NCBI RefSeq assembly: GCF_006716765.1
Contig: NZ_VFPO01000001.1
Location: 4,092,001-4,156,000, forward strand
Origin: Actinomadura hallensis
GTDB lineage: Bacteria > Actinomycetota > Actinomycetes > Streptosporangiales > Streptosporangiaceae
DNA: 64,000 nt
Direction: 5' to 3'
Under the pieces are notes generated by a model. It did no database searches, was not told the DNA's origin, and saw only the letters and a list, made by a program, of their open reading frames with translations. The translations under genes were made by a program, and so were the position numbers. Every line of letters starts with the position of its first letter. Position 1 is the stretch's first letter. Shown one piece after another: positions 26,291 to 36,474 of the stretch.

Positions 26291-27381
26291 CGGGCGGTGC
26301 CCGCCGAGCGGACCACGTCGTACACCATCTGCGCCAGCGCGACGTCGGCGTCCCGGCGGCCCATCCGCCCGGCGGCCTCCGACATCGCCGCGACCCGCGC
26401 CGGGTCGGCCAGCACCGGCAGGACGTTCTGCACGATCCACTCGGGCGTCAGGTCGGCGTTGTCGACGAGCAGGCCGCCGCCCGCCGCGACGATCGGCTCG
26501 GCGTTCAGCCGCTGCTCGCCGTTGCCGATCGGCAGCGGCACGTACGCCGCGGGCAGCCCCACCGCGGTCAGCTCGGCGCAGGTCATCGCGCCAGCGCGGC
26601 ACATGGCCATGTCGGCGGCGGCGTAGGCGAGGTCCATCCGGTCGCAGTACGGGATCGTGACGTACTGCGGGCCGCCGGACACCGGCTCGGGCTCCTCGGT
26701 GTTCTTCGGGCCGACGATGTGCAGCACCTGGATGCCCGCCTGCCGGAAGTACGGCGCGGCCGCCACGGCGGCCTGGTTGAGCGAGCGGGCGCCCTGCGAC
26801 CCGCCGAAGATCAGCAGGGTGGGCAGGTCGGGCAGCAGCCCGAAGTAGGAGCGGGCCTTGTCGCCCATCGCGAGCCGGTCGAGGGTGGCGATCTCGCGGC
26901 GCAGCGGGATGCCGACGAAGGTCGCGTTGGGCAGCGGGGAGTCGGCGTGCGAGACCGCGACGTGGTCGGTGAAGCGGGCGCCGAGCTTGTTGGCGAGGCC
27001 GGGCTTGGGGTTGGCCTCGTGCACGATGATCGGCACCTTGCGCTTGCGCGCGGCCAGGTAGCCGGGGGTGGCGACGTACCCGCCGAACCCGACCAGGATG
27101 TCGGCCTTGGCCTGGTCGAGGACGGCCGCCGCCGCGTTGATCGCCCCGCGCAGCCGGCCGGGGACCGACAGCAGCTGCGGGGTCAGGGTCCGCGGCAGGG
27201 GCACCGGCGGGATCAGGGCGAGCTCGTAGCCGCGCTGCGGGACGAGGCGGGTCTCCAGTCCCCGCTCGGTGCCGAGGCAGACGATCCCGACGTTGGGGTC
27301 GTTGCGGCGCAGTGCGTCCGCGAGAGCCAGGGCGGGCTCGATGTGTCCGGCGGTGCCGCCGCCGGCCAGGACAACCCTCAT
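26287..27381 (-). CDS. murG: MurG, lipid II-forming GlcNAc transferase
   Basis: The 364-aa GT28 protein starts [24 protein letters not shown] (glycine-rich lipid-binding loop) and has [32 protein letters not shown] (second G-loop) and [25 protein letters not shown] with UDP-GlcNAc-binding residues. It transfers GlcNAc to lipid I on the inner membrane face. The ATG at 27381 gives the canonical N-terminus; GAGGAG lies about 14 bp upstream. Its upstream neighbour ftsW ends 229 bp away, the longest gap within the mur run, and that gap holds direct repeats. Confidence 0.97.
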   Translation of the reverse strand: MRVVLAGGGTAGHIEPALALADALRRNDPNVGIVCLGTERGLETRLVPQRGYELALIPPVPLPRTLTPQLLSVPGRLRGAINAAAAVLDQAKADILVGFGGYVATPGYLAARKRKVPIIVHEANPKPGLANKLGARFTDHVAVSHADSPLPNATFVGIPLRREIATLDRLAMGDKARSYFGLLPDLPTLLIFGGSQGARSLNQAAVAAAPYFRQAGIQVLHIVGPKNTEEPEPVSGGPQYVTIPYCDRMDLAYAAADMAMCRAGAMTCAELTAVGLPAAYVPLPIGNGEQRLNAEPIVAAGGGLLVDNADLTPEWIVQNVLPVLADPARVAAMSEAAGRMGRRDADVALAQMVYDVVRSAGTAR

Positions 27382-27481
27382 GCTGGTTGACAACTCCTCA
27401 GCGTGTTCGACTGTGTCGGGTGCCGTACGCCCGGCGTGTGGGCGCGCACACGGGCGGCGGCCGGCACCCCGGTGGGACCGG

Positions 27482-27609
27482 GTGATCCGGGGGGACGGCC
27501 CCAACCCCCGGAGGGGCGAGTCGATCCGGCGGGACGCCCCCCGGACCCCCGAACCCCCGGACGGGGCGAGTCGATCCGGTGGGACGGCCCCCCGACCCCC
27601 GGAGAGGGT
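27482..27609. repeat. Imperfect tandem repeats between ftsW and murG
   Basis: GAGTCGATCCGG(C/T)GGGACG occurs at 27518-27536 and 27568-27586, exactly 50 bp apart. A third, diverged copy (GTGATCCGGGGGGACGG) starts at 27483. Each is followed by CCCC...ACCCCCGGA runs. The block fills the gap downstream of ftsW (on the minus strand) and upstream of murG. No hairpin terminator is evident. Confidence 0.6.
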
Positions 27610-27610
27610 C

Positions 27611-28867
27611 TTAGCGCCGTGCCAGACCCAGCCAGCTTAGAGCCCTCACGACCGGTCCGGGGCCCCGTGCGGAGAGTGCCTGCCGCGCGCCGGGCTCGCG
27701 TTTGGCGAACGCGAGCAGCATGCCGAGCGCGAACAGGCTCGGTATCAGGGCCGAACCGCCGTAGGACACCAGCGGAAGCGGGATTCCGGTAATGGGTAGG
27801 ACGCCGATGACGGCGCCGATGTTCACGATGGCCTGCACGACCAGCCAGGCCGTGGCGCCGGCCGCGGCGAGCCGGGTGAACGGGTCCTTCACCCGCCGCG
27901 CGATCCGCAGCCCGGCGTAGGCGAGCAGCCCGAACAGCGACAGGACGACGAGGGTGCCGACGAGCCCGAGCTCCTCCCCGATGATCGCGAAGATGAAGTC
28001 GGTCTCGGCCTCGGGGAGGTAGTCCCACTTGGCGCGGCCCTCGCCGAGCCCGGTGCCGAACAGGCCGCCGGACGCGACCGCGTACAGGCCCTGCGTGCTC
28101 TGGTAGTTGGTGGTGAGCCGGTTGCCGGACGGGTCGAGGAACCCGGTGAGCCGCTGCATCCGGTACGGCTCGACGATGATGAGGATCGACACCAGCAGGC
28201 ACACCAGCCCCGCCATGCCGACGAACAGCCGGCCGGGCGCGCCGACGACCCACAGCAGCCCGAGGAAGATCGTGAGCAGCACCAGCGTGGTGCCGAGGTC
28301 GCTGCCCATCATCACCAGCAGGACCAGCAGCCCCGCGCCGGGCATCAGCGGGACCAGCAGCGGCCGCCACTCGGTGAGCTGGCCGAGGCGGTCCTTGCGG
28401 GCCAGCAGGTCGGCGCCCCACAGCACGAGCGCGAGCTTGGCCAGTTCGGACGGCTGGACCTGCACCGGCCCGAGGTCGACCCAGCGGGTGGCGCCGCCCG
28501 CGCTGCGGCCCAGGCCGGGGACCAGCACCAGCGTGAGTATGACGATCGCGAGCAGCAGCAGCGGGTAGGCCAGCGCGCGGAACGTCCGCACCGGCAGGCG
28601 GGACGCCAGCCACATGCCGGGCAGCCCGATCGCCATCCACAGGGCCTGCTTCTGGAACAGCGTGAACGCCGAGCCGGTCGCCTGGATCTGGGCGACGCTG
28701 GAGGCCGACAGCACCATCGTCAGGCCCAGCGCGAGCAGCATGATCGTGCAGCCCAGCACCAGGTAGTAGGACGTCAGGGGGCGGTCGAGGAGCCCGATGG
28801 CGGCGACCACCTGCTCGCGCGGCCCGGGGCGCCCGCCCTCCCGCTCGTCGGCCGGTGCGGCGGCCAT
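27611..28867 (-). CDS. ftsW: FtsW, SEDS-family peptidoglycan polymerase
   Basis: The 418-aa polytopic protein has about ten membrane segments and SEDS signatures: [31 protein letters not shown], the extracytoplasmic loop with [34 protein letters not shown], and [27 protein letters not shown]. It polymerises lipid II at the septum with its partner FtsI, encoded upstream. The ATG at 28867 ([12 protein letters not shown]) lies 3 bp past the murD stop. The N-terminus is cytoplasmic and charged. Confidence 0.96.
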   Translation of the reverse strand: MAAAPADEREGGRPGPREQVVAAIGLLDRPLTSYYLVLGCTIMLLALGLTMVLSASSVAQIQATGSAFTLFQKQALWMAIGLPGMWLASRLPVRTFRALAYPLLLLAIVILTLVLVPGLGRSAGGATRWVDLGPVQVQPSELAKLALVLWGADLLARKDRLGQLTEWRPLLVPLMPGAGLLVLLVMMGSDLGTTLVLLTIFLGLLWVVGAPGRLFVGMAGLVCLLVSILIIVEPYRMQRLTGFLDPSGNRLTTNYQSTQGLYAVASGGLFGTGLGEGRAKWDYLPEAETDFIFAIIGEELGLVGTLVVLSLFGLLAYAGLRIARRVKDPFTRLAAAGATAWLVVQAIVNIGAVIGVLPITGIPLPLVSYGGSALIPSLFALGMLLAFAKREPGARQALSARGPGPVVRALSWLGLARR

Positions 28868-28869
28868 CG

Positions 28870-30309
28870 CTACCGGGCGGCCGCGGCGAGGCGCTCGACG
28901 GCGGCGATGAAGGCCTCGCCGCGGGCGGGGTAGTTGGCGAACATGTCGAAGGACGCCCCGACGGGCGCGAGCAGCACGGTGTCGCCCGGGCGGGCGAGCG
29001 CGGAGGCTTCGTTGACGACGCGGTCCATGGCCCCAGTGTCGGTGTCGGCGACGTCCACGACCGGGACATCGGGGGCGTGTCGCGCGAGCGCCTCGGCGAT
29101 CCGGTGCCGGTCGCGCCCCATCAGCACGACGCCGCGCAGCCGCCGGGAGCACGACTTCACCAGGTCGTCGACGTCGAGGCCCTTGAGGAGGCCCCCGGCG
29201 ATCCACACGATCGACTCGTAGGCGGCCAGGGACGCGGCGGCGGCGTGCGGCTGGGTGGCCTTGGAGTCGTTGACGTAGGAGACGCCCGCGACGTCCGCGA
29301 CGTGCTGGATGCGGTGCGGGTCGGGCACGAACGCGCGCAGGCCCTCGCGGACGGCCTCGGGCGGCACCCCGAACGCGCGGGCCAGTGCGGCGGCGGCCAG
29401 GGCGTTGGCGACGTTGTGGGGCGCGTACGGCCGGACGTCGCCGAGCGCGGCCAGCTCGGCGGCCTCCCTGGCGGGGTCCCCGGTGAACGCCCGGTCGACC
29501 AGCAGGTCCTCGACGACGCCGAACTCCCCCGGACGCGGCGTGCCCAGCGTGAAGCCCGCCCGGCCGGCGAGGCCGGGGGCGCGCTCGGCGAGGGCGGCGG
29601 AGGCGTCGTCGTCGGCGTTGTACACCGCGACGCAGCCCGGCGCGAAGATCTTGGCCTTGGCGTCGACGTAGGCGTCCATGGTGCCGTGCCAGTCGAGATG
29701 GTCGGGCGCGATGTTCAGCACCGCGGCCGCCTTCGGCGCGAGCGAGCCGGACCAGTGCAGCTGGTAGCTCGACAGCTCCACGGCCAGGACGTCGTAGGGC
29801 TCGGCGCCGCCGGGCTCGCCGGAACCGCACACGGCCTCGACGATCGGCGTCCCGACGTTGCCCACGGCGAGGGCCTTGTGGCCGGCGGCGGTGAGCATGC
29901 ACGCGAGCATCCGCACGACGGTGGTCTTGCCGTCGGTCCCGGTGACCGCCAGCCAGGGCGCGGCGCCCTCGGGGCGCAGCCGCCAGGCCAGCTCCACCTC
30001 CCCGATGATCTCGATCCCGGCGGCGGCCGCGGCGGCGAGCAGCGGCGCGTCCGGCCGCCAGCCCGGCGAGGTCACCACCAGGCCGGTGCCCTCCGGCAGG
30101 GTCTCGCCGTCGCCGAGCCGGACCGCGATCCCGCGGGCCTCCAGCTCGGCGGCGTGCGCGCGCTGCTCCTCCCCGTCGCGGGCGTCGACGACGGTGACGC
30201 GGGCGCCGTGCCCGGCCAGGACGCGGGCGGCGGCGCGTCCGGACACGCCGAGGCCCGCGACGCAGACCGGCCGGCCGTCGAAGCGGTCCATCAATTCTTG
30301 GGCATCCAT
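28870..30309 (-). CDS. murD: UDP-N-acetylmuramoyl-L-alanine--D-glutamate ligase
   Basis: The 479-aa Mur ligase has [28 protein letters not shown] (UDP-binding), the P-loop GTDGKTT at residues 124-130, ELSSYQLHW, and the C-terminal [20 protein letters not shown]. It adds D-Glu to UDP-MurNAc-L-Ala. Two starts are possible. The ATG at 30309 overlaps mraY by 19 bp; the ATG at 30291 shares the TGATG overlap with the mraY stop and gives 473 aa ([13 protein letters not shown]). Neither has a strong ribosome binding site. Confidence 0.96.
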   Translation of the reverse strand: MDAQELMDRFDGRPVCVAGLGVSGRAAARVLAGHGARVTVVDARDGEEQRAHAAELEARGIAVRLGDGETLPEGTGLVVTSPGWRPDAPLLAAAAAAGIEIIGEVELAWRLRPEGAAPWLAVTGTDGKTTVVRMLACMLTAAGHKALAVGNVGTPIVEAVCGSGEPGGAEPYDVLAVELSSYQLHWSGSLAPKAAAVLNIAPDHLDWHGTMDAYVDAKAKIFAPGCVAVYNADDDASAALAERAPGLAGRAGFTLGTPRPGEFGVVEDLLVDRAFTGDPAREAAELAALGDVRPYAPHNVANALAAAALARAFGVPPEAVREGLRAFVPDPHRIQHVADVAGVSYVNDSKATQPHAAAASLAAYESIVWIAGGLLKGLDVDDLVKSCSRRLRGVVLMGRDRHRIAEALARHAPDVPVVDVADTDTGAMDRVVNEASALARPGDTVLLAPVGASFDMFANYPARGEAFIAAVERLAAAAR

Positions 30310-31349
30310 TCCAGGTAGAACAGGCCGAGGCCGATCGCCACGAACAGCGCCGACATCAGCCAGAAGCGCACGACGATCGTGGTCTCGGCCCAGCCGGACA
30401 GCTCGAAGTGGTGCTGCAGCGGGGCCATCTTGAACACGCGCTTGCGGGTCATCTTGAACCAGCCGACCTGGATGATCACCGACAGGGTGATCATCACGAT
30501 CAGCCCGCACAGGATGGCCAGCAGGAACTGGGTGCGGGTGAGGATCGCCAGCCCGACCAGCACGCCGCCGAGGGCCAGCGAGCCGGTGTCGCCCATGAAG
30601 ATCTTCGCGGGCGGGGCGTTCCACCACAGGAACCCGAACACGCCGCCGAGCACGGCCGCGGCGACCACCGCCAGGTCGAGGGGGTCGCGGACGGTGTAGC
30701 ACTTCGGGTCGAGCGCGAACTCGCAGCTGTTGCGCAGCTGCCAGTTCCCGATGATCACGTAGGCGGCCAGCACCATCCCGGCCGGGCCGGCCGCGAGGCC
30801 GTCCAGCCCGTCGGTGAGGTTCACGCCGTTCGACATCGCCGCGATCAGCAGCAGCGCCCAGATCACGAACAGGTACGGGCCGATCGGGGGGCCGAAGTCG
30901 CGCAGGAAGGACAGGCTGGGGGCGGCGGGGGTGACCTGGTAGCCGTTGGGGAAGTTGAGGGAGGCGACGGCGAACACGACGCCGACGAGGATGATGCCGA
31001 TCATCTTGGCGCCGCTGCGCAGCCCGAGGCTGCGCTGCTTGAACACCTTGATGTAGTCGTCCACGAACCCGACGAGGCCGAGGCCCGCCATCAGGAACAG
31101 CACGAGCATGCCGGAGATGGTCGGCTCGGTCCCGGTGACCAGGTGCGCCACCGCGTAGCCGACGAGCGAGCCGACGATGAACACCGTCCCGCCCATCGTG
31201 GGGGTTCCGCGCTTGTTGAGGTGGGCCTCCGGCCCCTCGTCGCGGATCATCTGGCCGTAGCCGAGCCGGTTCACGATCCGGATCCACACCGGCGTGCCGA
31301 CCATCACGAAGATCAGTGCGACTCCGGCGGCGATGATGATGTTGGTCAT
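30291..31349 (-). CDS. mraY: MraY, phospho-MurNAc-pentapeptide translocase (lipid I synthase)
   Basis: The 352-aa polytopic protein carries [19 protein letters not shown] (the Mg-binding Asp-Asp), [17 protein letters not shown], and [13 protein letters not shown] and [15 protein letters not shown] near the end. It moves phospho-MurNAc-pentapeptide to undecaprenyl phosphate in the membrane. The start sits in the murF stop overlap (ATGA, 31346-31349) and the stop in the murD start region, so the three genes are translationally linked. Confidence 0.97.
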   Translation of the reverse strand: MTNIIIAAGVALIFVMVGTPVWIRIVNRLGYGQMIRDEGPEAHLNKRGTPTMGGTVFIVGSLVGYAVAHLVTGTEPTISGMLVLFLMAGLGLVGFVDDYIKVFKQRSLGLRSGAKMIGIILVGVVFAVASLNFPNGYQVTPAAPSLSFLRDFGPPIGPYLFVIWALLLIAAMSNGVNLTDGLDGLAAGPAGMVLAAYVIIGNWQLRNSCEFALDPKCYTVRDPLDLAVVAAAVLGGVFGFLWWNAPPAKIFMGDTGSLALGGVLVGLAILTRTQFLLAILCGLIVMITLSVIIQVGWFKMTRKRVFKMAPLQHHFELSGWAETTIVVRFWLMSALFVAIGLGLFYLEWMPKN

Positions 31350-32728
31350 CGGGCGCCCTCCGCGAGGATCGCCTCGGCCACCCGTTCCAGCCCCGCCACG
31401 CGGGAGCCCTTCACCAGCACGACGTCCTGCGGCGCCAGCCGCCCGCTGAGCGCGGCCACCGCCGCGCCGACGTCATCCACCTGCACGCACTCTCCCGTCC
31501 ATGACCCCACCTGCCCGGCCCCGTCGGCGATCGCCGCGGCGTTCGCGCCGACGACCACCAGGCCGGCGACCCCGCTGCGCGCCGCGTGCTCCCCGATCTT
31601 GGCATGTTCCTCGGCCGCGGCGGCGCCGAGTTCGGCCATCTCCCCCAGCACCGCGAACGCGCGTCCGCCCCGCGCCATGTGGGCGAGCACGTCGAGCGCG
31701 GCGCGCGTCGAGTCGGGGTTGGCGTTGTAGGCGTCGTTCACCACCGTCACCCCGTCGGCCCGCTCGGTGACCTCCATCCGCCACCGGCTGACCGGCTCGG
31801 CGCGCGAGAGGGCCTCGGCGATCTCGGCGGGCCCGAGCCCGGCGGCCCGCGCCGCCGCGGCCGCGGCCAGCGCGTTGAGGACGGCGTGCGCGCCGTGCAG
31901 CCGCAGCGCGACCGGCGCCGACCCCTCGGGCGTGACGAGGGTGAAGCGGGCCCGGCCCCGCTCGTCCAGCGTCTCGGCGCCGGCGCGGACGTCGGCGCCC
32001 GGCGACCGGCCGAAGGTGACGACCTCCGCCTCGGTGCGCGACGCCATCGCGGCCACCAGGGGGTCGTCGGCGTTCAGGACGGCGGTGCCGCCCGGCCGCA
32101 GCGCCTCCACGAGCTCGCCTTTGGCCAGCGCGATGTTCTCCCGTCCGCCGAACTCGCCGACGTGCGCGGTGCCGACGTTCAGCACGACGCCGACGTCGGG
32201 CGGCGCGATCCCGGTGAGGTAGGCGATGTGGCCGATGCCGCGGGCGCCCATCTCCAGGACGAGATGGCGGGTCCCGGCGTCGGCGCGCAGCACGGTGAGC
32301 GGCAGCCCGATCTCGTTGTTGAACGAGCCGGGCGGGAAGACGGTGGGGCCGGCGCGGCCCGCGAGCTGCCCGATGAGGTCCTTGGCGGAGGTCTTGCCGG
32401 CCGAGCCGGTGACCGCGGTGACGGTCACGTCCGGCAGCCGGTCCAGCACGCCCCTGGCGAGGCGGCCCAGCGCCTCCTGGACGTCGGGGACGACCACGCA
32501 CGGCCCCTCCACCGGGCGCTGCGCCAGCACGGCCGCGGCGCCCGCGGCGAGGGCCGCGGAGGCGAAGTCGTGCCCGTCGGCGCGCTCGCCTTGCAACGCG
32601 GCGAACAGCGCCCCCGGCGCGGCCTGGCGGGAGTCGACGACCACCGGGCCGTCCACCACGGCGTCCGGGGGCCCGTGGACGGCGCCCCCCGTCATCTCCG
32701 CGATCGCCGACAGCGGAAGTGGGATCAC
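31346..32728 (-). CDS. murF: UDP-MurNAc-tripeptide--D-Ala-D-Ala ligase
   Basis: The 460-aa Mur ligase has [27 protein letters not shown] at the N-terminus (MurF/MurE-type), the P-loop GSAGKTS at residues 108-114, [22 protein letters not shown], and [18 protein letters not shown]. It adds D-Ala-D-Ala to complete the pentapeptide. The GTG start lies in the murE stop (GTGA, 32725-32728). No unusual substitution was seen at visible active-site motifs. Confidence 0.97.
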   Translation of the reverse strand: MIPLPLSAIAEMTGGAVHGPPDAVVDGPVVVDSRQAAPGALFAALQGERADGHDFASAALAAGAAAVLAQRPVEGPCVVVPDVQEALGRLARGVLDRLPDVTVTAVTGSAGKTSAKDLIGQLAGRAGPTVFPPGSFNNEIGLPLTVLRADAGTRHLVLEMGARGIGHIAYLTGIAPPDVGVVLNVGTAHVGEFGGRENIALAKGELVEALRPGGTAVLNADDPLVAAMASRTEAEVVTFGRSPGADVRAGAETLDERGRARFTLVTPEGSAPVALRLHGAHAVLNALAAAAAARAAGLGPAEIAEALSRAEPVSRWRMEVTERADGVTVVNDAYNANPDSTRAALDVLAHMARGGRAFAVLGEMAELGAAAAEEHAKIGEHAARSGVAGLVVVGANAAAIADGAGQVGSWTGECVQVDDVGAAVAALSGRLAPQDVVLVKGSRVAGLERVAEAILAEGAR

Positions 32729-34260
32729 GCCTGCGTCCCGTCCCCTCTTGTCCCCTTCACATGGCGCCGGAGCGCGTCGCGGACGACCTCCCGGTCGTCG
32801 AACGGCAGTACCTCTCCCGCGACGTTCTGGCCCTGCTCGTGGCCCTTGCCCGCGATCACCAGGACGTCGCCGCGGCGGGCCCGGGCGACGGCGAGGTCGA
32901 TCGCGGCGGCCCGGTCGGGCTCCATCACGACGTGGGCCCGCTCCGGCTGCGGCACCTTCAGCCCGCCCTCGACCATAGCGGCGAGGATCGCGAGCGGATC
33001 TTCCGACCTCGGGTTGTCGCTCGTGAAGTACGCGGCGTCGGCCAGCCGTGCGGCGGCCTCGCCCATCAGGGGGCGCTTGCCCCGGTCGCGGTCGCCGCCG
33101 CAGCCGAGCACGATGGCGAGCCGGTTCTCGGTGACGGGCCGCAGGGCGTTCAGGACGGCCTCGACCGCGCCGGGCTTGTGGGAGTAGTCGACCAGCGTGA
33201 CGAAGTCCTGGCCCTCGTCGACCCGTTCCAGCCGGCCGGGGACGCCGGGCAGCGACGCGACCCCGGCGACCGCGGTCTGCAGCGGGATCCCGGCCTCGAC
33301 CAGCGCGACGATCGCGGCGAGCGCGTTGGCGACGTTGAACGGCCCCGCGAGCCGGACCTCGCCGTCGGCCTCGATCCCGCCGGGGCCGACGACGCGGAAC
33401 ACGCTGCCGTCGGCGCCGACGCGGACGTCCTCCGCGCGCCAGTCGGCCGCCGGGTCCCCCGAGGCGGAGAACGTCGTCAGCGGCACCGTGGCGATGTCGA
33501 GCAGCTCGCGGCCGTGGTGGTCGTCGAGGTTGACGACGCCGACGCGGGAGTACTCGGGGGTGAACAGCCGGGCCTTCGCGAGGAAGTAGTCCTTCATGGT
33601 CGGGTGGTAGTCCAGGTGGTCCTGGGACAGGTTCGTGAACACCGCGACCTCGAACACCGCGCCGCCGACCCGGCCCTGCACCAGGGCGTGACTGGAGACC
33701 TCCATCGACGCGGCCCCGACGCCCCGCTCCCGCATCACCGCCATCAGCGCGTGCAGGTCGGTGGCCTCCGGGGTGGTCAGCTCGCTCGGCACCCGGTCGC
33801 CCGCCACCCGGATCTCGACGCCGCCGACCAGGCCGGTCTCGATGCCGGCGGCCCGCAGGCCCGCGTCCACCAGGAACACGGTGGTGGTCTTGCCGCTGGT
33901 CCCGGTGACGCCGATGAGGGTGATGTCGCGCCCCGGCTCCCCGTACACCCAGGCCGCCGCCTCGCCGAGCCGGGCGCGCACGTCGGGCACGACCAGCACC
34001 GGCAGGCCCGTCGCCGCGGCCCGGTCGTACCCGTCGGGGTCGGTGAGGATCGCGGCGGCGCCGGCCTCCGCGGCCTGCGCGGCGAACCGGGCGCCGTGCG
34101 CGCGGGCGCCGGGCAGGGCCGCGTAGACGTCGCCGCGGCGGACGGACCGCGAGTCGTGCGTGATGCCCGTCGCCGAGACCGCGTCCCAGCCGGTCTGGTC
34201 GATGCCGAGGAGCGCCGCGAGTCCGTTCAGCGGCCGGGCCGGGTTGGTGGTGGGACGCAT
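32725..34260 (-). CDS. murE: UDP-MurNAc-L-Ala-D-Glu--meso-DAP ligase
   Basis: The 511-aa Mur ligase has GITHDSRSVRRGDVYAALPGARAHG, the P-loop GTSGKTTT at residues 120-127, and DNPR at 415-418, the motif that marks meso-diaminopimelate (not lysine) specificity. The cell wall should therefore be DAP-type, as expected for this phylum. The ATG at 34260 has GAAAG upstream. Two further in-frame ATGs at 34293 and 34317 would add up to 19 residues. It follows ftsI after 81 bp. Confidence 0.95.
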   Translation of the reverse strand: MRPTTNPARPLNGLAALLGIDQTGWDAVSATGITHDSRSVRRGDVYAALPGARAHGARFAAQAAEAGAAAILTDPDGYDRAAATGLPVLVVPDVRARLGEAAAWVYGEPGRDITLIGVTGTSGKTTTVFLVDAGLRAAGIETGLVGGVEIRVAGDRVPSELTTPEATDLHALMAVMRERGVGAASMEVSSHALVQGRVGGAVFEVAVFTNLSQDHLDYHPTMKDYFLAKARLFTPEYSRVGVVNLDDHHGRELLDIATVPLTTFSASGDPAADWRAEDVRVGADGSVFRVVGPGGIEADGEVRLAGPFNVANALAAIVALVEAGIPLQTAVAGVASLPGVPGRLERVDEGQDFVTLVDYSHKPGAVEAVLNALRPVTENRLAIVLGCGGDRDRGKRPLMGEAAARLADAAYFTSDNPRSEDPLAILAAMVEGGLKVPQPERAHVVMEPDRAAAIDLAVARARRGDVLVIAGKGHEQGQNVAGEVLPFDDREVVRDALRRHVKGTRGDGTQA

Positions 34261-34341
34261 GGCGTTTCTTTCGGTGCGGGCGGATCGGGACATCTGGGGC
34301 ACGTGCGGTGGACTCACAGGCGAGGAGGGTACTCGCCGAGA

Positions 34342-36432
34342 TCAGTCTCGGGCGTGGATCTGGACGATCGGCGGCCGGCTCCCCGTCGGCGGGATCTTCT
34401 CGGACTGCAGGGCGAAGCTCATCACGTCCTTGAAGACCGGAGCGGCCGCATCGCCACCATAGTGGCTGCCCCGCTTCGGGTCCTGCAGGACGACCTGGAC
34501 CACGAGCTGCGGATCGTCGGCGGGCGCGAAGCCCGCGAACGACGCGGTGTAGCCGCCGCCGTCGTAGCACCCGCAGCGGGGGTTGACGATCTGGGCGGTG
34601 CCGGTCTTGCCCGCGACGCGGTACCCCTTGATCTGTGCCTTGGGGGCCGTCCCCTCCTCGGTCGTCGCGCCCTCGAGCATGTCGCTGATCTGCCGGGCGG
34701 TCTTCTCGCTGATGACCCGCTTGCGCGCCGGCGCGGGCGCCGGGGTGAAGGCGTCGTCCTCGCCGACGGTCCCGGCGACGAGCGTCGGCGCGACGCGGAC
34801 CCCGCCGTTGGCGATGGTCGCGTACACGCTGGCCATCTGCACCGCGTTCACCGACACCGTCTGCCCGAACGCGATCGGGTACCGGTCGGTGCCCGACCAC
34901 TGGGACGGCGGCTTCAGCAGGCCGGGCGTCTCGCCGGGCAGCGGCAGCCCGGTCTTCTCCCCGAACCCGAAGTCGCGCAGCGTCCGGTACAGCTGCTCCT
35001 CGGTGACGCTCTCGCTGGCCATGATGGTGCCGACGTTGCTGGACGTGGCGAGCACCCCGGCGAACGTGAGCCGCTTCGTCGGGTGCGGGTGCGAGTCGCG
35101 GAACACCACGTCGTACTTCTTGATCTTGTCGTTGACGGTGAAGGGCGTCTTCGGGGTGATGCCGCCCTTCTCCATCACGGCCGCGGCGGTGACGACCTTG
35201 CCGGTGCTGCCGGGCTCGAACGCCTGCTGCACCAGCGGGCTGCCCCACCGCTCCTTGTCGGACGCGGTGTAGTCGTTCGGGTCGAATCCGGGCGCGGACG
35301 CCATGGCGAGCATCTCCCCGGTGCGCGGGTCCATGACGATGACGCTGCCGCCGGCGGCCTTCGACTTCTTGACCTGCTTCTCGATGGCCTCCTGCGCCTT
35401 GAACTGCAGGTCGCGCTCCAGCGTGAGCCGCACCCCGCGGCCGGGCCTGGAGGGACGCTTCTGGTCCTCGCCCATGGGGATGTGCTGGCCCTCCGGGCTG
35501 ATCTCGACCCGCTGCCATCCCTCCTGCCCCGCGAGCAGGTCGTCCAGCGCGCTCTCCAGCCCGGCGGCGCCCCTCCCCGTGGCGTTCACGAAACCTATGA
35601 CGCTCGCCGCCAGCGAATCGTTGGGGTACTCGCGCCGGTACTCCGGGAGCGTCCCGATGCCGGGGAAGTCCCACGAGGTGATCAGCCGCGCCTGGTCGGG
35701 CGGGACGCCGTGCGCCAGGTACACGAACCGGGTGCCGGACTTGCTGATCTTCTTCATCAGCGCCGCCGGGTCCAGGCCGAGGGTCGGCGCCAGCGCGTTC
35801 ACGATCGGCTGCCGCCGGGCCGGCTCGATCAGCGACGGGTCGGCGTAGACGGCCCGCGCCTCCACCGTCATGGCGAGCGGGTGCCCCTGCGCGTCGGTGA
35901 TGTCGCCGCGGATCGCGGGCAGCGTGATCTTCTGCAGGCGCTGCCGTATCGCCTGCTCCGTGTACACGCCGGACTCGATCGTCTGGAGCTGGACGAGGCG
36001 CCCGGCGAACAGCGACAGCACGAAGGCGACGGCCAGCAGCATGACGTTCAGCCGCTTGAGCGGGTCGCGGCGGCGGAAGGGGATGCGGACGCCCGGCCCC
36101 CGGCCGGGAGGCCGCCGCCCCGGGCCGCCGGAGCGCGGCCCGCGCGGTCCGCCGCCGGCGGAGCCCCGCGCCGCCGCGCTCCCCGGGGACGTCTTCCTCG
36201 GCTCGGCTCCGGTCCGCCTCTTGCGCTTCGCGGAGGCGCCGCCCGCGCCGGTCTCCGTGCGGGCCCTCCCGCCCGCCGGGCGCGGGGAGTCGCCGGCACG
36301 GCGCCCGGACGCGCGCGCCGCGCCCGGGCCGTGTCCCGCGTCCCGCGCCGAGCCGCGGCGGCCGCGCCCGTCCGAGCCGCGTCTCCGGCCGGGCGGAGGG
36401 CCCGCCGTCCCGCGTCCCGGCGGTTTCGTCAC
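34342..36432 (-). CDS. ftsI: FtsI/PBP3-type septal transpeptidase
   Basis: The 696-aa class B penicillin-binding protein has a long, Arg/Gly/Pro-rich cytoplasmic tail (about 125 residues), one membrane segment (LNVMLLAVAFVLSLFAGRLVQL), a dimerisation domain, and a transpeptidase domain. Active-site motifs are S409-T-G-K412, SSN in ATSSNVGTI, and K609-T-G611. It cross-links septal peptidoglycan with FtsW. The tail is far longer and more basic than in E. coli FtsI (about 20 residues). The GTG at 36432 starts 42 bp after ftsL. Confidence 0.95.
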   Translation of the reverse strand: MTKPPGRGTAGPPPGRRRGSDGRGRRGSARDAGHGPGAARASGRRAGDSPRPAGGRARTETGAGGASAKRKRRTGAEPRKTSPGSAAARGSAGGGPRGPRSGGPGRRPPGRGPGVRIPFRRRDPLKRLNVMLLAVAFVLSLFAGRLVQLQTIESGVYTEQAIRQRLQKITLPAIRGDITDAQGHPLAMTVEARAVYADPSLIEPARRQPIVNALAPTLGLDPAALMKKISKSGTRFVYLAHGVPPDQARLITSWDFPGIGTLPEYRREYPNDSLAASVIGFVNATGRGAAGLESALDDLLAGQEGWQRVEISPEGQHIPMGEDQKRPSRPGRGVRLTLERDLQFKAQEAIEKQVKKSKAAGGSVIVMDPRTGEMLAMASAPGFDPNDYTASDKERWGSPLVQQAFEPGSTGKVVTAAAVMEKGGITPKTPFTVNDKIKKYDVVFRDSHPHPTKRLTFAGVLATSSNVGTIMASESVTEEQLYRTLRDFGFGEKTGLPLPGETPGLLKPPSQWSGTDRYPIAFGQTVSVNAVQMASVYATIANGGVRVAPTLVAGTVGEDDAFTPAPAPARKRVISEKTARQISDMLEGATTEEGTAPKAQIKGYRVAGKTGTAQIVNPRCGCYDGGGYTASFAGFAPADDPQLVVQVVLQDPKRGSHYGGDAAAPVFKDVMSFALQSEKIPPTGSRPPIVQIHARD

Positions 36433-36474
36433 CGTGTCACCCGCTCCCCGATGTCGTCGCTCCGCCGTGACCGG

